Shown: positions 23,265 through 38,481, counted from the stretch's first letter. The stretch: DNA of 64,000 nucleotides from Lepas anatifera (GCA_034440635.1 JAOTON010000466.1:620001-684000); one strand, 5' to 3'. A program made the numbers and translations. The notes: generated by a model from the letters alone, not told the origin.

Positions 23265-24271
23265 TTAACCCGCGCCCCACCGGGGGCCATCGATGGCTCC
23301 CCCCTCTAACTCCGAAAATATGGGCGTTAGCGCAAATCTGCAAAGTGCAATAGAAAGCTCGCGTGAATTCAGTAAGAAATTACTTCGCATGTTTTAGTGC
23401 TCAGGTCAATGGTTTGACCTCCAGAGGTCAAATTAGGTCAAGATCGGCTATTTTCACTCAAATATGCAATGATTAAGCAAACTGGGCATAACTCTTATGT
23501 CATTAGAGCTATTGAGGCCTGGTAAAGTACATTTGATAGAAAATTGCCTGTACTTTTTCCGCTATGCGGAACGTAAAGACCTCCCGCCAGTGGTTTGACC
23601 GCCAGAGGTCACCTCGTGACCTAATATGACCTGAGGTCACGAAAGGTCAAAAAGTGACCTTGCCGTATATCAAATAAAAGCCAGTGACAAGACAAACACG
23701 ATGGTGTTTGTTTCACCGCTCTAGCTCAATTAGGTCAAAAGTTATTGTCAAAATACTGTTTTTGACCTCCGGTGACCTTGGATGACCTTGGAAAAGTCAA
23801 AGGGCAAATATGACCCCTGGCATCCGTGAAAGGGTGTCCAAAAACGCTTTTCTGAGCAGTCTGAGTATTTGCAATCATTTTTGTGGCTTTTATATCATGA
23901 AATAGCTTTTCCCCATGCTTTTCCAATGGGAGAGGTCGCCTCGTGACCTGACCTCAGGGCACGAAATCGAAAAATCCCGGATATACACCTTGTAGACCCT
24001 GGAGGGGTCATAAAGTGTAGGAAGTTTCAAATCGATCGACTTTGAAATGTAGCTCTTACAGAGCTCTAAAGTGAAGTGAGGTGACCTTGGTTGACCTCGT
24101 CTGGTGACCTGACCTTGGGTGACCCGGGGTAAAAAATTTCAGGGATGATGGGAAAATGATGCAGTGAGAGGTAGAGCCCTCAACCGCGGTGCTGCGCCTC
24201 GTCGTTTTTCTGCTATCCCGGAAAAACCTTAGGGGGGGCCATCGATGGCCCCCCGTTGGGGCGAGGGTTAA
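23265..24271 (-). mobile_element. TTAA element, family A, copy A3 (inverted)
   Basis: This is a full-length copy (1,007 bp) in the minus orientation, with TTAA at 23265-23268 and 24268-24271. Its left end TTAACCCGCGCCCCACCGGG is the complement of the usual right end, and the internal sequence matches A2 closely throughout, with the same AGGTCA pairs. No transposase frame is present. Confidence 0.92.
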
Positions 24272-24552
24272 GGCCAAATTGATATAACATGATTATATTA
24301 AACATTTGCTCATTATATAGTTCAACGTTTTGCTGTATCAGTTTCATCGGAGGCTTAAGATGGGTACATACAATTTCATCCATAATACTCTGATACGTTT
24401 GGCTCAGGTTAACATCACCTTTTGATTACCTACAGACTGGATCTTCGTCTGCGTATTTTGAATTCCGAATAACGACAACATATGAAAACAGGAAATCACA
24501 GTTCTGACCGTAGGAGACTTATCAAGAGCATGGGCGATGCGTTGCCAAGTAC

Positions 24553-25326
24553 CGCGTAGCGCCGCCCTACTTGGCATACCTTTTCTCTCATCATTTTTAC
24601 AACTTCTGTGAAAATTTTAAGGTTAGGTCATCTCAGGTCAGGTCACCAGCACAGGTCAAGTGACCCGACCTAAAAAAGTTTAGGGTAGCATAAGTCGGAG
24701 CAGGGTGAACTTATCCGATTGAAACTCATTTCACATGATGGCCCCAACGAGTTCTCTAAAATATGTTCCGGTATTTTTTATATCGATGACCTAAGGTCAG
24801 GTACGAGGCATGACCTCTCCGTTGGAAATACATGGGAAAAATGATTTTTACTGTATAACTTAGTAATGGACGGTGATAGAGCGTTTATTTTAGCTGCATT
24901 AGACTCGCCTGGGCTTTGCGGTTCTAATGATATGCGTTTTATATCATTTGACCCTGACCTGACCTCATGTCAGGTCAAATCCTTGATTTGACCTAGCGAA
25001 GTCAAATTATATATCATTCGATTCGGCTTGCTGAGAGGATTCATATAGTTTAAGTCGTTTTGCTCTATCTTTACTTGTTCAGATGTAATGGGCGAAAAAC
25101 TGAATTTACATGTTATCCCTATGACGGCATGTTTTGACCTCTCATGACCTTAAATGTAACCTGAAAAAAATGGTTCAAACTTTTCGATGGAGAAGTGGAC
25201 GGGCAGCCCAACGCCGTTTACCGTTTTTCGCTACCTACCGTGGTTCTCGAGATCTTAGGGGGAGGCGGGTACCCGCCCCCCCGTCAATGCGAAGGTGGCT
25301 CAGATACCCGTCAATGCGCGTGTTAA
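24553..25326 (+). mobile_element. TTAA element, family B, left-truncated copy B3
   Basis: It starts inside the left hairpin (GTACCGCGTAGCGCCGCCCTACTTGG in B2 terms) and lacks about 75 bp of the left end. The rest matches B2 in order, including the AGGTCA pairs, and ends GTCAATGCGCGTGTTAA at 25326. Confidence 0.88.
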
Positions 25327-26037
25327 CATCGTAACATGGTAGCTTGTAGACATGCCCAACCACGAATATGACCCTGAAATCGCAATATCAAGAACAGCTG
25401 TAGCCGTGGCGGGTACAAGGGTCCTCGAAATGTCCGAGTGCCTATAGTTAATGCACAGGCGGAGGCTGTTCCGAGGCAATGACGGGGGAAGATCAAGCCA
25501 CGAATAGCTCGGTCGAGGGCTGTAACGTCTCTCGGGACTAACACCGTTTCGTCTCGTAACATCTTGGCTTTGCATCGCGAAGCTACGCGAAACGCTTTAG
25601 GCTATAGTCAGGTAGTCAGTACGTGATCTCGGTGGCCAGCGGAGGCTCTTGGTGGCCAGCTGAGTACTTTACTCTCCTAGTCGCCGCATCGCCTGCCATT
25701 TGAAAAGGAGAAACGTGGCATTACTCGTCAAGACACAGTCTAGTTTACGAAAAATATGCTTGCCGTAAATGAAAATGCTTGGGTAAATACTTCTGTCATT
25801 GTTTGCACTCCTTATTCTTTTCAATGAGGCCTTTTGCGTCAATGCAAGTTGATGTAACTTTGCCTTGTGCGGCCATCCCATAATATTTTCTGCGGCGATC
25901 TTTTCCATCTTCAGTGCTTAGAAACATGTCTTTATTCCAGGTGTTGATGCTACAGATCCAGCTTGTAAAATTGGAAAATGCACTCATGGTTCTATCTTAC
26001 GTTATACCTTCTCGGAAATATTTTACCCACTCTAATA
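25327..26037. other. No recognised gene
   Basis: Frames on the minus strand here (25300-25575 and 25669-25987) show no familiar motif. The segment could hold ordinary non-coding DNA; I see no repeat. Confidence 0.35.
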
Positions 26038-26213
26038 ATTGTTGGGGCTTAAGAATGCACCAACTGCCAGAGATATTACGGCATCTTCAATCTCTTTCTG
26101 TTGGGAGAGGTTTTATGGATCAGATCTGCTTATTCAGAGGCTCTGCCGGGACTTGAATCTGGCATTGGTGGCTTAGGGGTTGTGGTGCTATCCACTAAGC
26201 CACCCTCCGACAA
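26038..26213 (-). mobile_element. tRNA-derived SINE
   Basis: On the minus strand the head reads GGTGGCTTAGTGGATAGCACC (A box TGGCTTAGTGG) and, about 35 bases later, ATTCAAGTCCCGG (B box). A body follows and ends in AAGCCCCAACAATT. A second, better-preserved copy lies at 52910-53075, and body fragments at 40081-40200 and 41878-41960. Confidence 0.8.
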
Positions 26214-27445
26214 TTTTACTCACTCCTAACGAGATACTTGGTTTTTTATATTTTATGGATGCTGTTTTTTAGGAGACATCTGTTAACAACGTTGGTAATA
26301 ATTATCGACGGCAATGCATTCTGATCCTCGGAAAGCAATCAGCATAGTTTTTTTGGCCGAGGTAATGAATGAGGGACAGACATTCGAACACCCGGGGTCA
26401 TTACTGAGCGGACGCTCACCGTCGGCGAAGTCTTCCTCTCACTTATTATAAAAATTACCTATGACCCGACCCGGCCGTACCAACGCTTTTGGCGGCGCAT
26501 GACCTGTCGTAGGAAAATATATACAATTGGCTCCATCCGGCAACTGCATCAAATCGATTTCGTGCATTGTATTTTCAAGCAAGACTGCTACCGTATATAC
26601 CAGAGGCGTGCATTTCCTCGAGACCTTGCAACATCCTCAATCATCCCCAAAAGCAATGGTGGGGTAGCCTCGATCCCCCTAGGCCCCCGAAATGAAGTCC
26701 TGGATTTGCCTCTGGTCTCATATTTTTCAGGCTTCATAGATTCCAGTTAAGAACGATTAATATAGATAATAAGTTAATTTATAAAAGCAGATTGTGTTTC
26801 TTTTGTATGTACGTTTCGTACTTTCTTAGACGCTGTATAGCAGGACAAACCAGCTTTTTCTTAACATTAATCGTTCTGTGACAGCCTTGGCATTTTTGCC
26901 GCTCCTTCACCGAAATAAACCCGTTTCCTTCATAATGCAATAAAGGCCAACATCAAAGCTATTCTGAATCTGAACTTAAACCATGAAGCGTCTCTTCGAA
27001 GCCTGGTGACGTTCGGTCACGAGTCCCCTCCCCCTTCCCCCGAGGCGCTTGCCTTGGCGACAATAAGTGTCTCGGGGTTGTTACAGAGTGACCTTTGCAA
27101 AGTTCGCCTGACCTTGCGCGCACAGCTAGCGGAATTGCCAGCGAGCAGCATCAAAAGCTTTGAGTTGAGATCGTATTATAGGTGCTCCCCATGCTCGCTA
27201 ATTGATTCTCGCCCTATTGCGTTGTGGAGTATTGCTAGTTCCGGGGGAAATAATTTTGTCTCCTGTCAACTGAAAAAATACATTCGTTTCTGCGACACCC
27301 GTAGGTACAAATGTTTTAGAGTTAAACCATCAAACAGCGACGTGCTGGTATTGTAAACCCGAAACTGTTGCAAACTTTAGACGGTCTTAGAAACTCTTCT
27401 GCCCTTAGATGACGACTCTTGAATCTATGCTTCCGGCGTGGGGTC
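26214..27445. other. No recognised gene
   Basis: No supported gene. A G/C-rich string at 26650-26712 (CCCCCTAGGC…GAAGTCCTGGAT) resembles one end of the family G short elements. The plus-strand frame at 27006-27356 has no motif I recognise. Confidence 0.35.
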
Positions 27446-28292
27446 TTAACACGTGCATTGACGGGGGTCTGAGCCACCTTCGCTTTGACGGGGGGCGGGT
27501 ACCCGCCCCCTCCTAAGATCTCGAGAACCACGGTAGGTAGCGAAAAACGGTAAACGGCGTTGGGCTGCCCATCCACTTCTCCATCGAAAAAATTGGAACC
27601 ATTTTTTGGTCAGGTCACATTTAAGGTCACGAGAGGTCAAAACATGCCGTCATAGGGATAACATGTAAATTAAGGTTTTCGGCCCTTACATCTGAACAAG
27701 TAAAGGTAGAGCAAAACAACTTGAGCTGTATGAATCCTCTCAGCAAGCCGAATCGAATGATATATAATTTGACCTTGCTAGGTCAAATAAAGGATTTGAC
27801 CTGACCTGAGGTCAGGTCAGGATCAAATTATATAAAATGCATATCATTAGAACTGCAAAGCCCAGGCAAGTCTAATGCAGCTAAAATAAATGCTCTATCA
27901 CCATCCGTTACTGAGTTATTCCGTAAAAACCATTTTTCCCATGTATTTCCAATGGAGAGGTCATGCCTCGTACCTGACCTTAGGTCATCGATATCAAAAA
28001 TACCGGAGCATATTTTAGAGAACTCGGTGGGGCCATTATATGATATGAGTTTCAATCGAATAAGTTCACCCTGCTCCGACTTATGCTATCTTAAACTTTT
28101 TTTGAGGTCGGGTCACTTGACCTGTACTGGTGACCTGACCTGAGATGACCTAACCTTAAAATTTTCACAGAAGTTGTAAAAATGATGAGGAAAAGGTATA
28201 CCAAGTACGGCGGCGCTACGCGCCGCCGTTTTTCTACTGTCTCCGAAAAACCCGAGGGGGCGGGTACCCGCCCCCGTCAATGCGCGTGTTAA
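27446..28292 (-). mobile_element. TTAA element, family B, copy B4 (inverted)
   Basis: This is a full-length copy (847 bp) in the minus orientation, with TTAA at 27446-27449 and 28289-28292. The ends are TTAACACGTGCATTGACGGG and GTCAATGCGCGTGTTAA. The GGCGGCGCTACGCGCCGCC hairpin is at 28209-28227. It abuts element E1. Confidence 0.92.
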
Positions 28293-28874
28293 CGTGATTT
28301 TAACTGAGATAGCCAAGTTGTAAAGCAAGTCGGAACACCCGGTACTCCATATATGATTTGTCTTGCTTTTTTTTAGGAAGGTTGGTTTTAGTTTTTTCTA
28401 CGGAAATATCGAGTTTATTGTTTATCGTTTATTGTTTATTTGTGCCATGGGCAACAGGCTGTAATTGGGGGCAACCTGTTGCTCATGACACAAATAAACA
28501 ATAAACAATAAACAATAAACTCGATATTTCCGTAGAAAAAAACTAAAACCTACCTGACACCTACCCCTCATCTACCCCGCGCCGGGCGGCCATTGTTGTG
28601 AGCTGCTGGTGTGACGACATATGCTGACGTCACGATGAGCATTAACCAATCAAAGCCCTTGAAGCATTTCAAGTATGCTAGTGGTTGCCAGATCATGACA
28701 TCATCCAGAGGCAGATATTTATTTATTTTCCCAGAGGAGTATTTTTAAAAACAAAATATTGAGCTTATTGAACATTTTTCAGAGAAATCATTAGTGGTTT
28801 CATTAATTTTGGCTAAAAGTACGCCTAATTACACTAAATTCCAGTATTCGACCAAGGTACCACATTCCCTTTAA
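28293..28874 (+). mobile_element. TTAA element, family E, copy E1 with an inverted duplication
   Basis: It matches E2 (32687-33143) on the opposite strand from TGATTTTAACTGAGAT to the right end CCACATTCCCTTTAAG. The left terminus is missing at the B4 border. It contains TGACGTCA at 28625-28632, CCAAT (AACCAATCAAAG) and ATGACATCATCC. A hairpin absent from E2 is inserted at about 28386-28548. Confidence 0.8.
28386..28548. repeat. Long near-perfect hairpin in E1
   Basis: Two arms of about 75 bases are inverted copies with only a few mismatches. Each contains CTACGGAAATATCGAG, tandem GTTTATT units and GTGCCATGGGCAACAG. About ten bases separate the arms. The outer part repeats the neighbouring E sequence in reverse, so it looks like an inverted duplication. 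Confidence 0.9.
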
Positions 28875-31061
<2,187 letters not shown>

Positions 31062-31478
31062 TAAGATAACGGTCATCACTAGATTGGGAGACAGAGTCAG
31101 TGTCTTCCCCGGATACCATATCAATTCGCCCCTGGATATGTTGCAACATAACCTATCTATGCCATGGCAGCGGCCAGGGTTGTCGCCACCGAATTTTGCC
31201 TGGGGGCGGACCCCGGAGTACCGATTATTGGGAGAGTGAGAGGGGAAAGACGCGGGTATGAGAAGACGAAGTTGAAATATATTGGCTCTTTGAAAATACT
31301 ACCGATGTACATACTCACCATTAGAATAGATAACTTTTACAGAAGGGAAAATCGACCAACATGGACACCGTGAAAGGTTTCCACGCCGCTTTCGACGTCA
31401 ATGGTAGCGGCTTCTGGTTGTTTGTAATCGTCAAGAACGGTGCCACCAACAAAGAAGGGGTGGTGGGGGGGGGACGCG

Positions 31479-31643
31479 CAATGGCGGATGCAAGGGGGCT
31501 AGGGGCTCAAGCCCCCATCCCCACATGTCAGAGTGCCTACAGTAAATGCATAGGCGGGGGCTGATCTGAAACAATGGCGGAGGAGGCTCAAACCCCCTAG
31601 GAGGCTCAAACCTCCCACCCAAATTAAGTCCTGGATCCGCTAC
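31479..31643 (-). mobile_element. Short inverted-repeat element, family G
   Basis: It starts CAATGGCGGATGC and ends CTTAAGT-like AAGTCCTGGATCCGCTACC on the plus strand. The middle has CATGTCAGAGTGCCTACAGT, the complement of the core of the copy at 29582. Confidence 0.65.
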
Positions 31644-32686
31644 CATCCAGAACCGAAACCTATACCATCTGGAGGCGTCTTTTGTGTATTCTGAGAGGCA
31701 TACAAAGGGCTTGGCCTCCCGAATTTTCAAAAAACAGTTTCTAGATTTTAACCAATTTAAATAAAATAAAATGAAATGTTTTTGTTTGTAACCAGTGTGC
31801 CAGAAATGCAACCAGAACCAAAATTCTACGAGTTTTGTTTCTAAAGAGGGAAGTTTCTTGTAATCGGGAGGTTGAAGATTCACTGACCCCTCACCTTTTC
31901 GTTGGCAGAGAAGCGTCCTCCGTTGGCAGTGTTTTGGCGTTATTAGTCTGTGAGTGTCTTGAACGTTTGACTGGATAGTAGCGAAGCAAATTTGGTCAAA
32001 GGAACGCAGTCTGGAGAGGGGCCCCACAAGTAGTAGAACGGGAGCCTGTGGCTGGCAGTGGACTGGCGGCAAACATTGAGAAATGCAAGAAAACGAGACA
32101 CCTCTGCCAATGTCACCTTCTAAAGTCAACTGTAAGATATCTGGACCGCCCAGTTCATGTGTTTTAATGACGTCGAGGGCGCCCAGCCTGCAAAGGGGTG
32201 GGATTAGGTGCGACTATCAGCGTCCTTGGCCAGCTGTTCTAACGCGTGCAATAGAGGGAACCCAGCAATTACGTGCATTTGTAGGGGAACAAAATTACAT
32301 TTCCTCTGTGATCTCAGTAGACTTGGGTTTCCAGGTTAAATTATTCTGGTCTGGGGTACAAATGCCGACTACGTTTGGACCCAATTGTTTGTCTATTTAA
32401 AGAAAATTGGATAATAGAACAACTAGCGGATTATGAATGATGCAAGGAGTTGTGGTCGCGGACAGCCGGTCGATTTGGTATGGGCTAAAATCGGGGGCGT
32501 TGGCACTAAACCCAAATTTATTGGAAACTTATACGATTGGGGAAGGGGGAGGGGGTGCTGCAAAGTTGGAAAGTGCTCAAGGTATGCTTGGAGAAAATGT
32601 AAATGGTTTTCTCAAATAAGATTTTGAGAAAACATACTTGGGATCGAAGGATATGTGCTAGTGTGGATGAGAGGAAGAACATTTAT

Positions 32687-33143
32687 CTGAAAGGGAATGT
32701 GGCACCTTGATCGAATCCTAGAATTTAGTGTAATTAGGCGTACTTTCAGCCGAAAATAATGGAACCACTCATGATTTCTCTGAAAAATGTACAATAAGCG
32801 CATTATTTTTCTTTTTAAAATACTCGCCTAGGAAAAGAAATAAATATCTGTCTGTGGATGATGTCATGATCTGGCAACCACTACCATACTTGAAACGCTT
32901 CAAGGGCTTCAATTGGCTGATGTTCATCGTGACGTCAGCATATGTCGTTACACCAGCAGCTTACAACAATGGCCGCCCGGCATGGGGTAGATGAGGGGTA
33001 GGTGTCAGGTAGGTTTTAACTTTTTTCTACGGTAATATCGAGTTACAAGACAGATGATATATGGAGTACTGGGTTTTCCGACTTGCTTTACAACTTGGCA
33101 TCTCAGTTAAAATCACTTTATGAAGGCACCACATTCCTTTTAA
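32687..33143 (-). mobile_element. TTAA element, family E, copy E2
   Basis: The 457-bp element has inverted ends CTGAAAGGGAATGTGGCACC and GGCACCACATTCCTTTTAA, with TTAA at the right border and a mutated CTGA at the left. Like E1 it keeps TGACGTCA (32930-32937), the CCAAT complement ATTGGCTGATG, and GATGATGTCATGATC. No coding frame is present. Confidence 0.85.
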
Positions 33144-34271
33144 GTTAGCTCGAAAATGTTTGGGCTAGTTATTTAGCTATTTCAGATTTAGGGTGCACCA
33201 ACTTGGCATAGTTATATAGCGCCTATAAAATACTTTGGAACTGGAGACATTCCCCAAGGTGGACGAGGATGTAACCGTTTTGGGAGGTTAAACCTCAATA
33301 TCGTGCAAAACAGGCCCCTAAAACGGATGAAAATTGGTAGGTTCAGGTAAACAAGTGAGAAGGGGCCAGCCGCCACATCTGTGAACTCTGGGGAGGGGGA
33401 TGACTTTCCTTCTGTCATTCTCACGCCCTTGCTGGAGGACTATGAATTACTGTTATACGAGCCCATTATTTAAAATTATGCTCAGAATTTTTTTCAGCTG
33501 ATTTTATGGAGGCTTGGAAAATGTCATGGCTTTAAACAGGTCCTGTTTCTGGAGAGGTGGTTAGCAAATCCAGGAGGCTGGCTGTCAGGAGGTTGGGGGG
33601 GAAGGGGACGGGAGAGTGTGCTTCCTCCAAACTTGTAACCCAGGGAAACATCCCCAAAAATATATATTCTCGACTGATTAAATTTGTGACCATTTCTCCT
33701 GCCAGTCTCCGTCGACCCACGCAAATATTCTAAAGTTGGTTGTAGACGAGCTGCCGCGATACCTCTCTCCTACACGGTATTTAAGCATGTGGCTTCGTCT
33801 CCCCCTCGTTATTTGATGTTGAGCTTTGCACCCGCCCCAGCCCTCCGGGTAAAAGCCTGTGGCGATGCTCCTGGGGGAGTTGCTATTTCCCCGTTTAGTA
33901 TGTTTGTCAGGGTTATTTCAAAGCATTCGACGCGTTAGAGCACCCGCTCAAAAACTCAAATGCACACTGTTGACTGAGGGTCTCTGGAACGCATCATAAT
34001 CGACCAAGAATCAATCAGGTTCACCGAGCTGTGGATGTGTTACCCCGCGATCCTCTACCGGTGTCCGGATCCCTAGTACCCGGGTAAGGCCGAGAAAGCC
34101 GGCGAAAGCTGCAGTACACTAGGTGGCAGCGCTATCGCCCCGCTAGGTGTCGTCTACCGCGCACTGGAGTAATTGGTGGAAGACGAGTGAACGTGTTTTA
34201 TCATTACACTTCTCCATTTATTTAACCATGGTCTTTTTTATCTTTTGCTCATTCAACCTTAGGGAATATGA

Positions 34272-34841
34272 GAGGTCACCTTTTCCTTTTCCCAATGCTT
34301 TGTCAATGGGAGAGGTCACCTCGTGACATGACCTCAGGTCACGAAATCGAAAAATCCCGGATATACACCTTGTAGACCCTGGAGGGGTCATGAAGTGTAG
34401 GAAGTTTCAGATCGATCGACTTCGAAATGTAGCTCTTACAGAGCTCTAAAGTTGAAGTGAGGTGACCTTGGTTGACCTCGCCTGGTGAACTGATCTTGGG
34501 TGACCCGGAGTAAAAAATTTCAGGGATGGTGGGAAAATGATGCAGTGACAGGTAGAGCCCTCAACCGCGGTGCTGCGCCTCGTCGTTTTTCTGCTATCCC
34601 GGAAAAACCTTAGGGGGGACATCGATGGCGCCCCGGTGGGGCGAGGGTTAACTTGACCTCTGGAGGTCAAACCATTGACTTGAGCGCTTAAACATGCCAG
34701 TAATTTCTTACTGAATTCACGCGAGCTTTCTGATGCACTTTGCATATTTGCGCTAACCCACATATTTTCTGAGTTAGAGGGGGCATCGATGGCTCCCGGT
34801 GGGGCGAAGGTGGCGCCGGACCCCGGTGGGGCACGGGTTAA
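34272..34841. mobile_element. TTAA element, family A, rearranged copy A4
   Basis: Positions 34272-34651 are the left third of family A in reverse orientation, ending GGGGCGAGGGTTAA. Positions 34652-34841 are the right end of family A in forward orientation, ending GGGGCACGGGTTAA. The two pieces point away from each other and the middle of the element is missing, so this is an inversion-deletion product or two separate insertions meeting at TTAA (34648-34651). Confidence 0.85.
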
Positions 34842-35839
34842 GTCTTCAATGTTGATTCATTTTCAACGAAGACTTCGTCAAAAATATGGTACATATAGCC
34901 TCTTTAAACAAGATACCTACTCAGGATCAAGCTACGGAGCTCATTCTAAGCTCAAAATTTGTTTTTATTATTATTTATTATTAGTTTACCGTTCAGTGCA
35001 TGCCGTAACAGTGTTCTTACCGTAACTTTGCGATAAAACTCCTTTGCTTTTTCGCGAGTTTTTTTTTAAGAAATAAACATTTATTGGTCTTAAAGAGTAA
35101 ATATTTTTCTCGGGAGAGAAAACAATCCCGGTCAAACAAAAGTGATATTCAGTTTTCCCTTAAGTGCACCAGTATTGAGAACATGAATATCTAATTCCAT
35201 TGCCCTCTGAATTTTTTTTTAGTTTCCTTCAACAATTGAATTTATCCCAATTTCGTCGAAATATCTCCAAATGTAATATTTCCTGCCCTTATTCTGCGTA
35301 CACTTTGTTAAAAATTGGTCTCGCCATCAAACTTGTTACTTGAAGTTCCCGGGAAAATCTTCGGAGCTTATTATGTTTCAAACTGGAGCATTGGGTGGAT
35401 ATATTCTTGCAACGTTCTGACTATTGTTACCTTAAAATACTGACGGCTGTCTGTTAACAGAAACAATATGTGTGGCGAATAGATTTGGATCAATGTAATT
35501 TGTTCTTACAACACCTGATGGTCGGTCACAATAACGAATGCTCAATATTGTTGAAGCCCTTAACATTCTGTGCGATATTCGGTTAACGAATCGTCGACAC
35601 TTCAACTCAAAATGGTAAAATGCCACTCCTGAAAAACATAGGAATCAAACCAACGAAACAATCCTCTCACTTTATAAGAAAACCGCAAACTAACGCAGTT
35701 AAGTATCATGCTGACTTGATAATCAATCACAGCAGTCGCCTCTGATATGCACCTGATCCGACTTCCTACTACATCGTTCACTATTGTTGGCACGTTGTTG
35801 ACGCGTGTGAAAAGCCGGCGAGACCCAGTCTTCACCTGA

Positions 35840-36049
<210 letters not shown>

Positions 36050-36615
36050 TGAGGGTTGCGTGTGGAATGGAGAAGAAAGTATATGGATGTTGACTGGCAA
36101 ACATGCGTATATGAATGGCTGTTAAATTGTCCCCTGTTTTCATGAATTAAGCCGGTCTCAGCTGTTGGTGCATCATTAGGCCTTATTTTAAGGACGACTT
36201 GTGGTGGATTTCACTATGTAATTATAAATCAATGGAACTGAAACATACTTTATAAATATCTACTTTCTACATACTTGAATCGCAGTAAAGTCGTAGGGAA
36301 AGTCCATGCAAGTGTACTCACTTAAATTTCTAAAGGCTTTCATTTTTATCCTTTATGTCTAACAGCAACAAATTGTATATGTTTTTTTAGCTTGAAGAAT
36401 TATCTATGAATGGTCCATGTTTCAACTCGATGCAGGGCATTTTTTAAGAAAATGTCAGTGGGGGGGGGGCATTTCTTGTGCTGGCCATTATGTGTCTTCA
36501 GGGGATCAACACCCCATTGGGGGGGGGCGCGTTAATTAAACTTAGAAGCGCTAGTGTTAAAAAATTTTGCCCAATTTTTGTGCCTCTCCATCTTCTAGAG
36601 ATTATAGATGCTGCC

Positions 36616-38473
36616 CAGGGCTGCCAAATTTTTCAGCAGAAAAGTGCCAAAGCGAGTTAGAAGCAGGGTCAAAAAAGGACAAAATTTTATTTTCACTAAA
36701 ACAGCCAAATAAATATCACAGAAGTCAGATTTCAGACTAAAACTACCCCTCACAGTAGTCATAAACTCACAGAATACAACTTGTATCACTGTTTAAAACA
36801 AATTTTTGACAGTTTAATCTTGGCTTGACGCAATATTTTTTTAGTGCACTGCCCATTTAACCTTCGTCCCACTGGGGGAACAATGATGGCCCCTAAGGTT
36901 TTTTTTTCAGAATAACAGAAATAGGACAAGGTGCAGCACTGTGGTTGAGGGGTCTACTCCTCAGCCCATCGTTTTCCCATCCTCGCTTAAAAATTTTATC
37001 CCGGGCCACAATAGGTCAGGTAATCAGGCAAGGTCAACCAAGGTAACCTCACGTCAACTTTTGAGCTCTACATTAACTACATTTCTAATCTGATCGATTT
37101 GAAACTATTTACACGTAATGACCCTTCCAGGTTCTACAAATTGTATATCCGGATTTTTTTTATATTTGGTGACCTGCGGTCAGGCCAGAAGGGGACCTCT
37201 CCCATACAAAAAGCATGGGAAAAGCTCTCTTATGATGTAAAAGTCGCAAAAATTGTTGCAAATTCTCAGATTTCTCAGAAAAGCATTCTTGGCTACCCTT
37301 TTACGGATTCCAGGGTCGATATTTTCCCTTTGATGTAGCTGAGGTCATCACAGGTCACCAGGGTAAAACACAGTATTCTGACAATAACTTTTAACCTTAT
37401 CAAGCTAGAGAGCTGAATTAAACGTCATCGTGTATGTCTCATCAATGGCTTCCGTTTGATATACGGCAAGGTCACTTTCTGACCTTTGGTAACCTCAGGT
37501 CATGTTAGGTCAAGAGGTGCCCTCTGGAGGTCAAACCATTGGCAGGAGGTCATTATGCTCGACGTAGCAGAGAAAGTACTGGCACTCCTCTATCAAGCGT
37601 AATATAGTAAATTTCAATAGCTTTATTGGCATGAGAGCCATGTCCAGGTTTCTTAAGCATTGTATATTTTAGTGGAAATAGCCTATCCTGACCCAACCTC
37701 TGGAGGTCAAACCATTCTCCTGAGCGCCTAAACATGTGAAGTAAAATCATACTGAAGTCGCATGAGCTTCCTAATGCACTTGAAGATTTGCGCTAACCCC
37801 CATATTTTCGTAGTTAGAAAGGGGCTCATCGATGCCCTCGTTGGGGCGAAGGTGGCGCCGGACCCCCGGTGGGGCGCGGGTTAATAGGAGGCCAGGAGTG
37901 CCCCTTCCATCCTGCGCGGCTATCAAATGATTTTATCCGCATAACCATAAATTTTGTTAACATTATCAATTATCTTACCAGCACCACTCCCCGCTAACAT
38001 TTAATATTTTTCCTGCTTTTCCAACTGTGAGCTATTTGCTCTTTCAACAGTGGTGGGTATAGGATTTTGGTAAGTGGGAGGGGAGGGTGAAGCCTCAAAG
38101 CGCACTTTACCATCGAATTTCCACCCAAAGGGCGCGTATAGTATCGTATCCTTCGCGTCTGGTTTTCGGTGGCTATCATGTTTTGGATCGTGTTTTTTCA
38201 CAGAGTTCTCCTCCCACTGACAAAGCAGTTTTCTACTGCTCCGATCCTGCATTGGTGTCAGAATATCTTATTCAAGCCTGGAAAAGGTCAAGAGAAGCCA
38301 TATTTATACAAGGGACAAACCAAAAAAGAGCTTAGGAGCCAGCTGCCAGAAAAAGGCCCAAAGAAGGCCTTATTCCAAGAGAGGGCCAACCGAAAAAAAT
38401 CGCGAGGCCAAACACGACAAAAAAGACCAAATTTGAAATATTTTGCCACAAAATGACCAACCTGGCAGCCCTG
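36616..38473 (+). mobile_element. hAT-like element with nested A5
   Basis: The ends are CAGGGCTGCCAAAT and ACCTGGCAGCCCTG (inverted). The flanking 8-mers are ATGCTGCC (36608-36615) and ATTCTGCC (38474-38481), seven of eight alike, as expected for an 8-bp hAT target duplication. Without A5 the element would be about 830 bp. No transposase frame is visible. Confidence 0.7.
36857..37884 (+). mobile_element. TTAA element, family A, diverged copy A5
   Basis: The copy is full length (1,028 bp), with TTAA at 36857-36860 and 37881-37884. It differs from A2 at many positions (left end CCTTCGTCCCACTGGGGG) but keeps the pair AGGTCATGTTAGGTCA with 4-nt spacing. It is nested in the hAT-like element, so it is the younger of the two insertions. 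Confidence 0.9.
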
Positions 38474-38481
38474 ATTCTGCC

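Noticed and set aside
31431..32129. 232-residue minus-strand frame
   Set aside because: It runs through a family G element and low-complexity G/C tracts; no motif is present.
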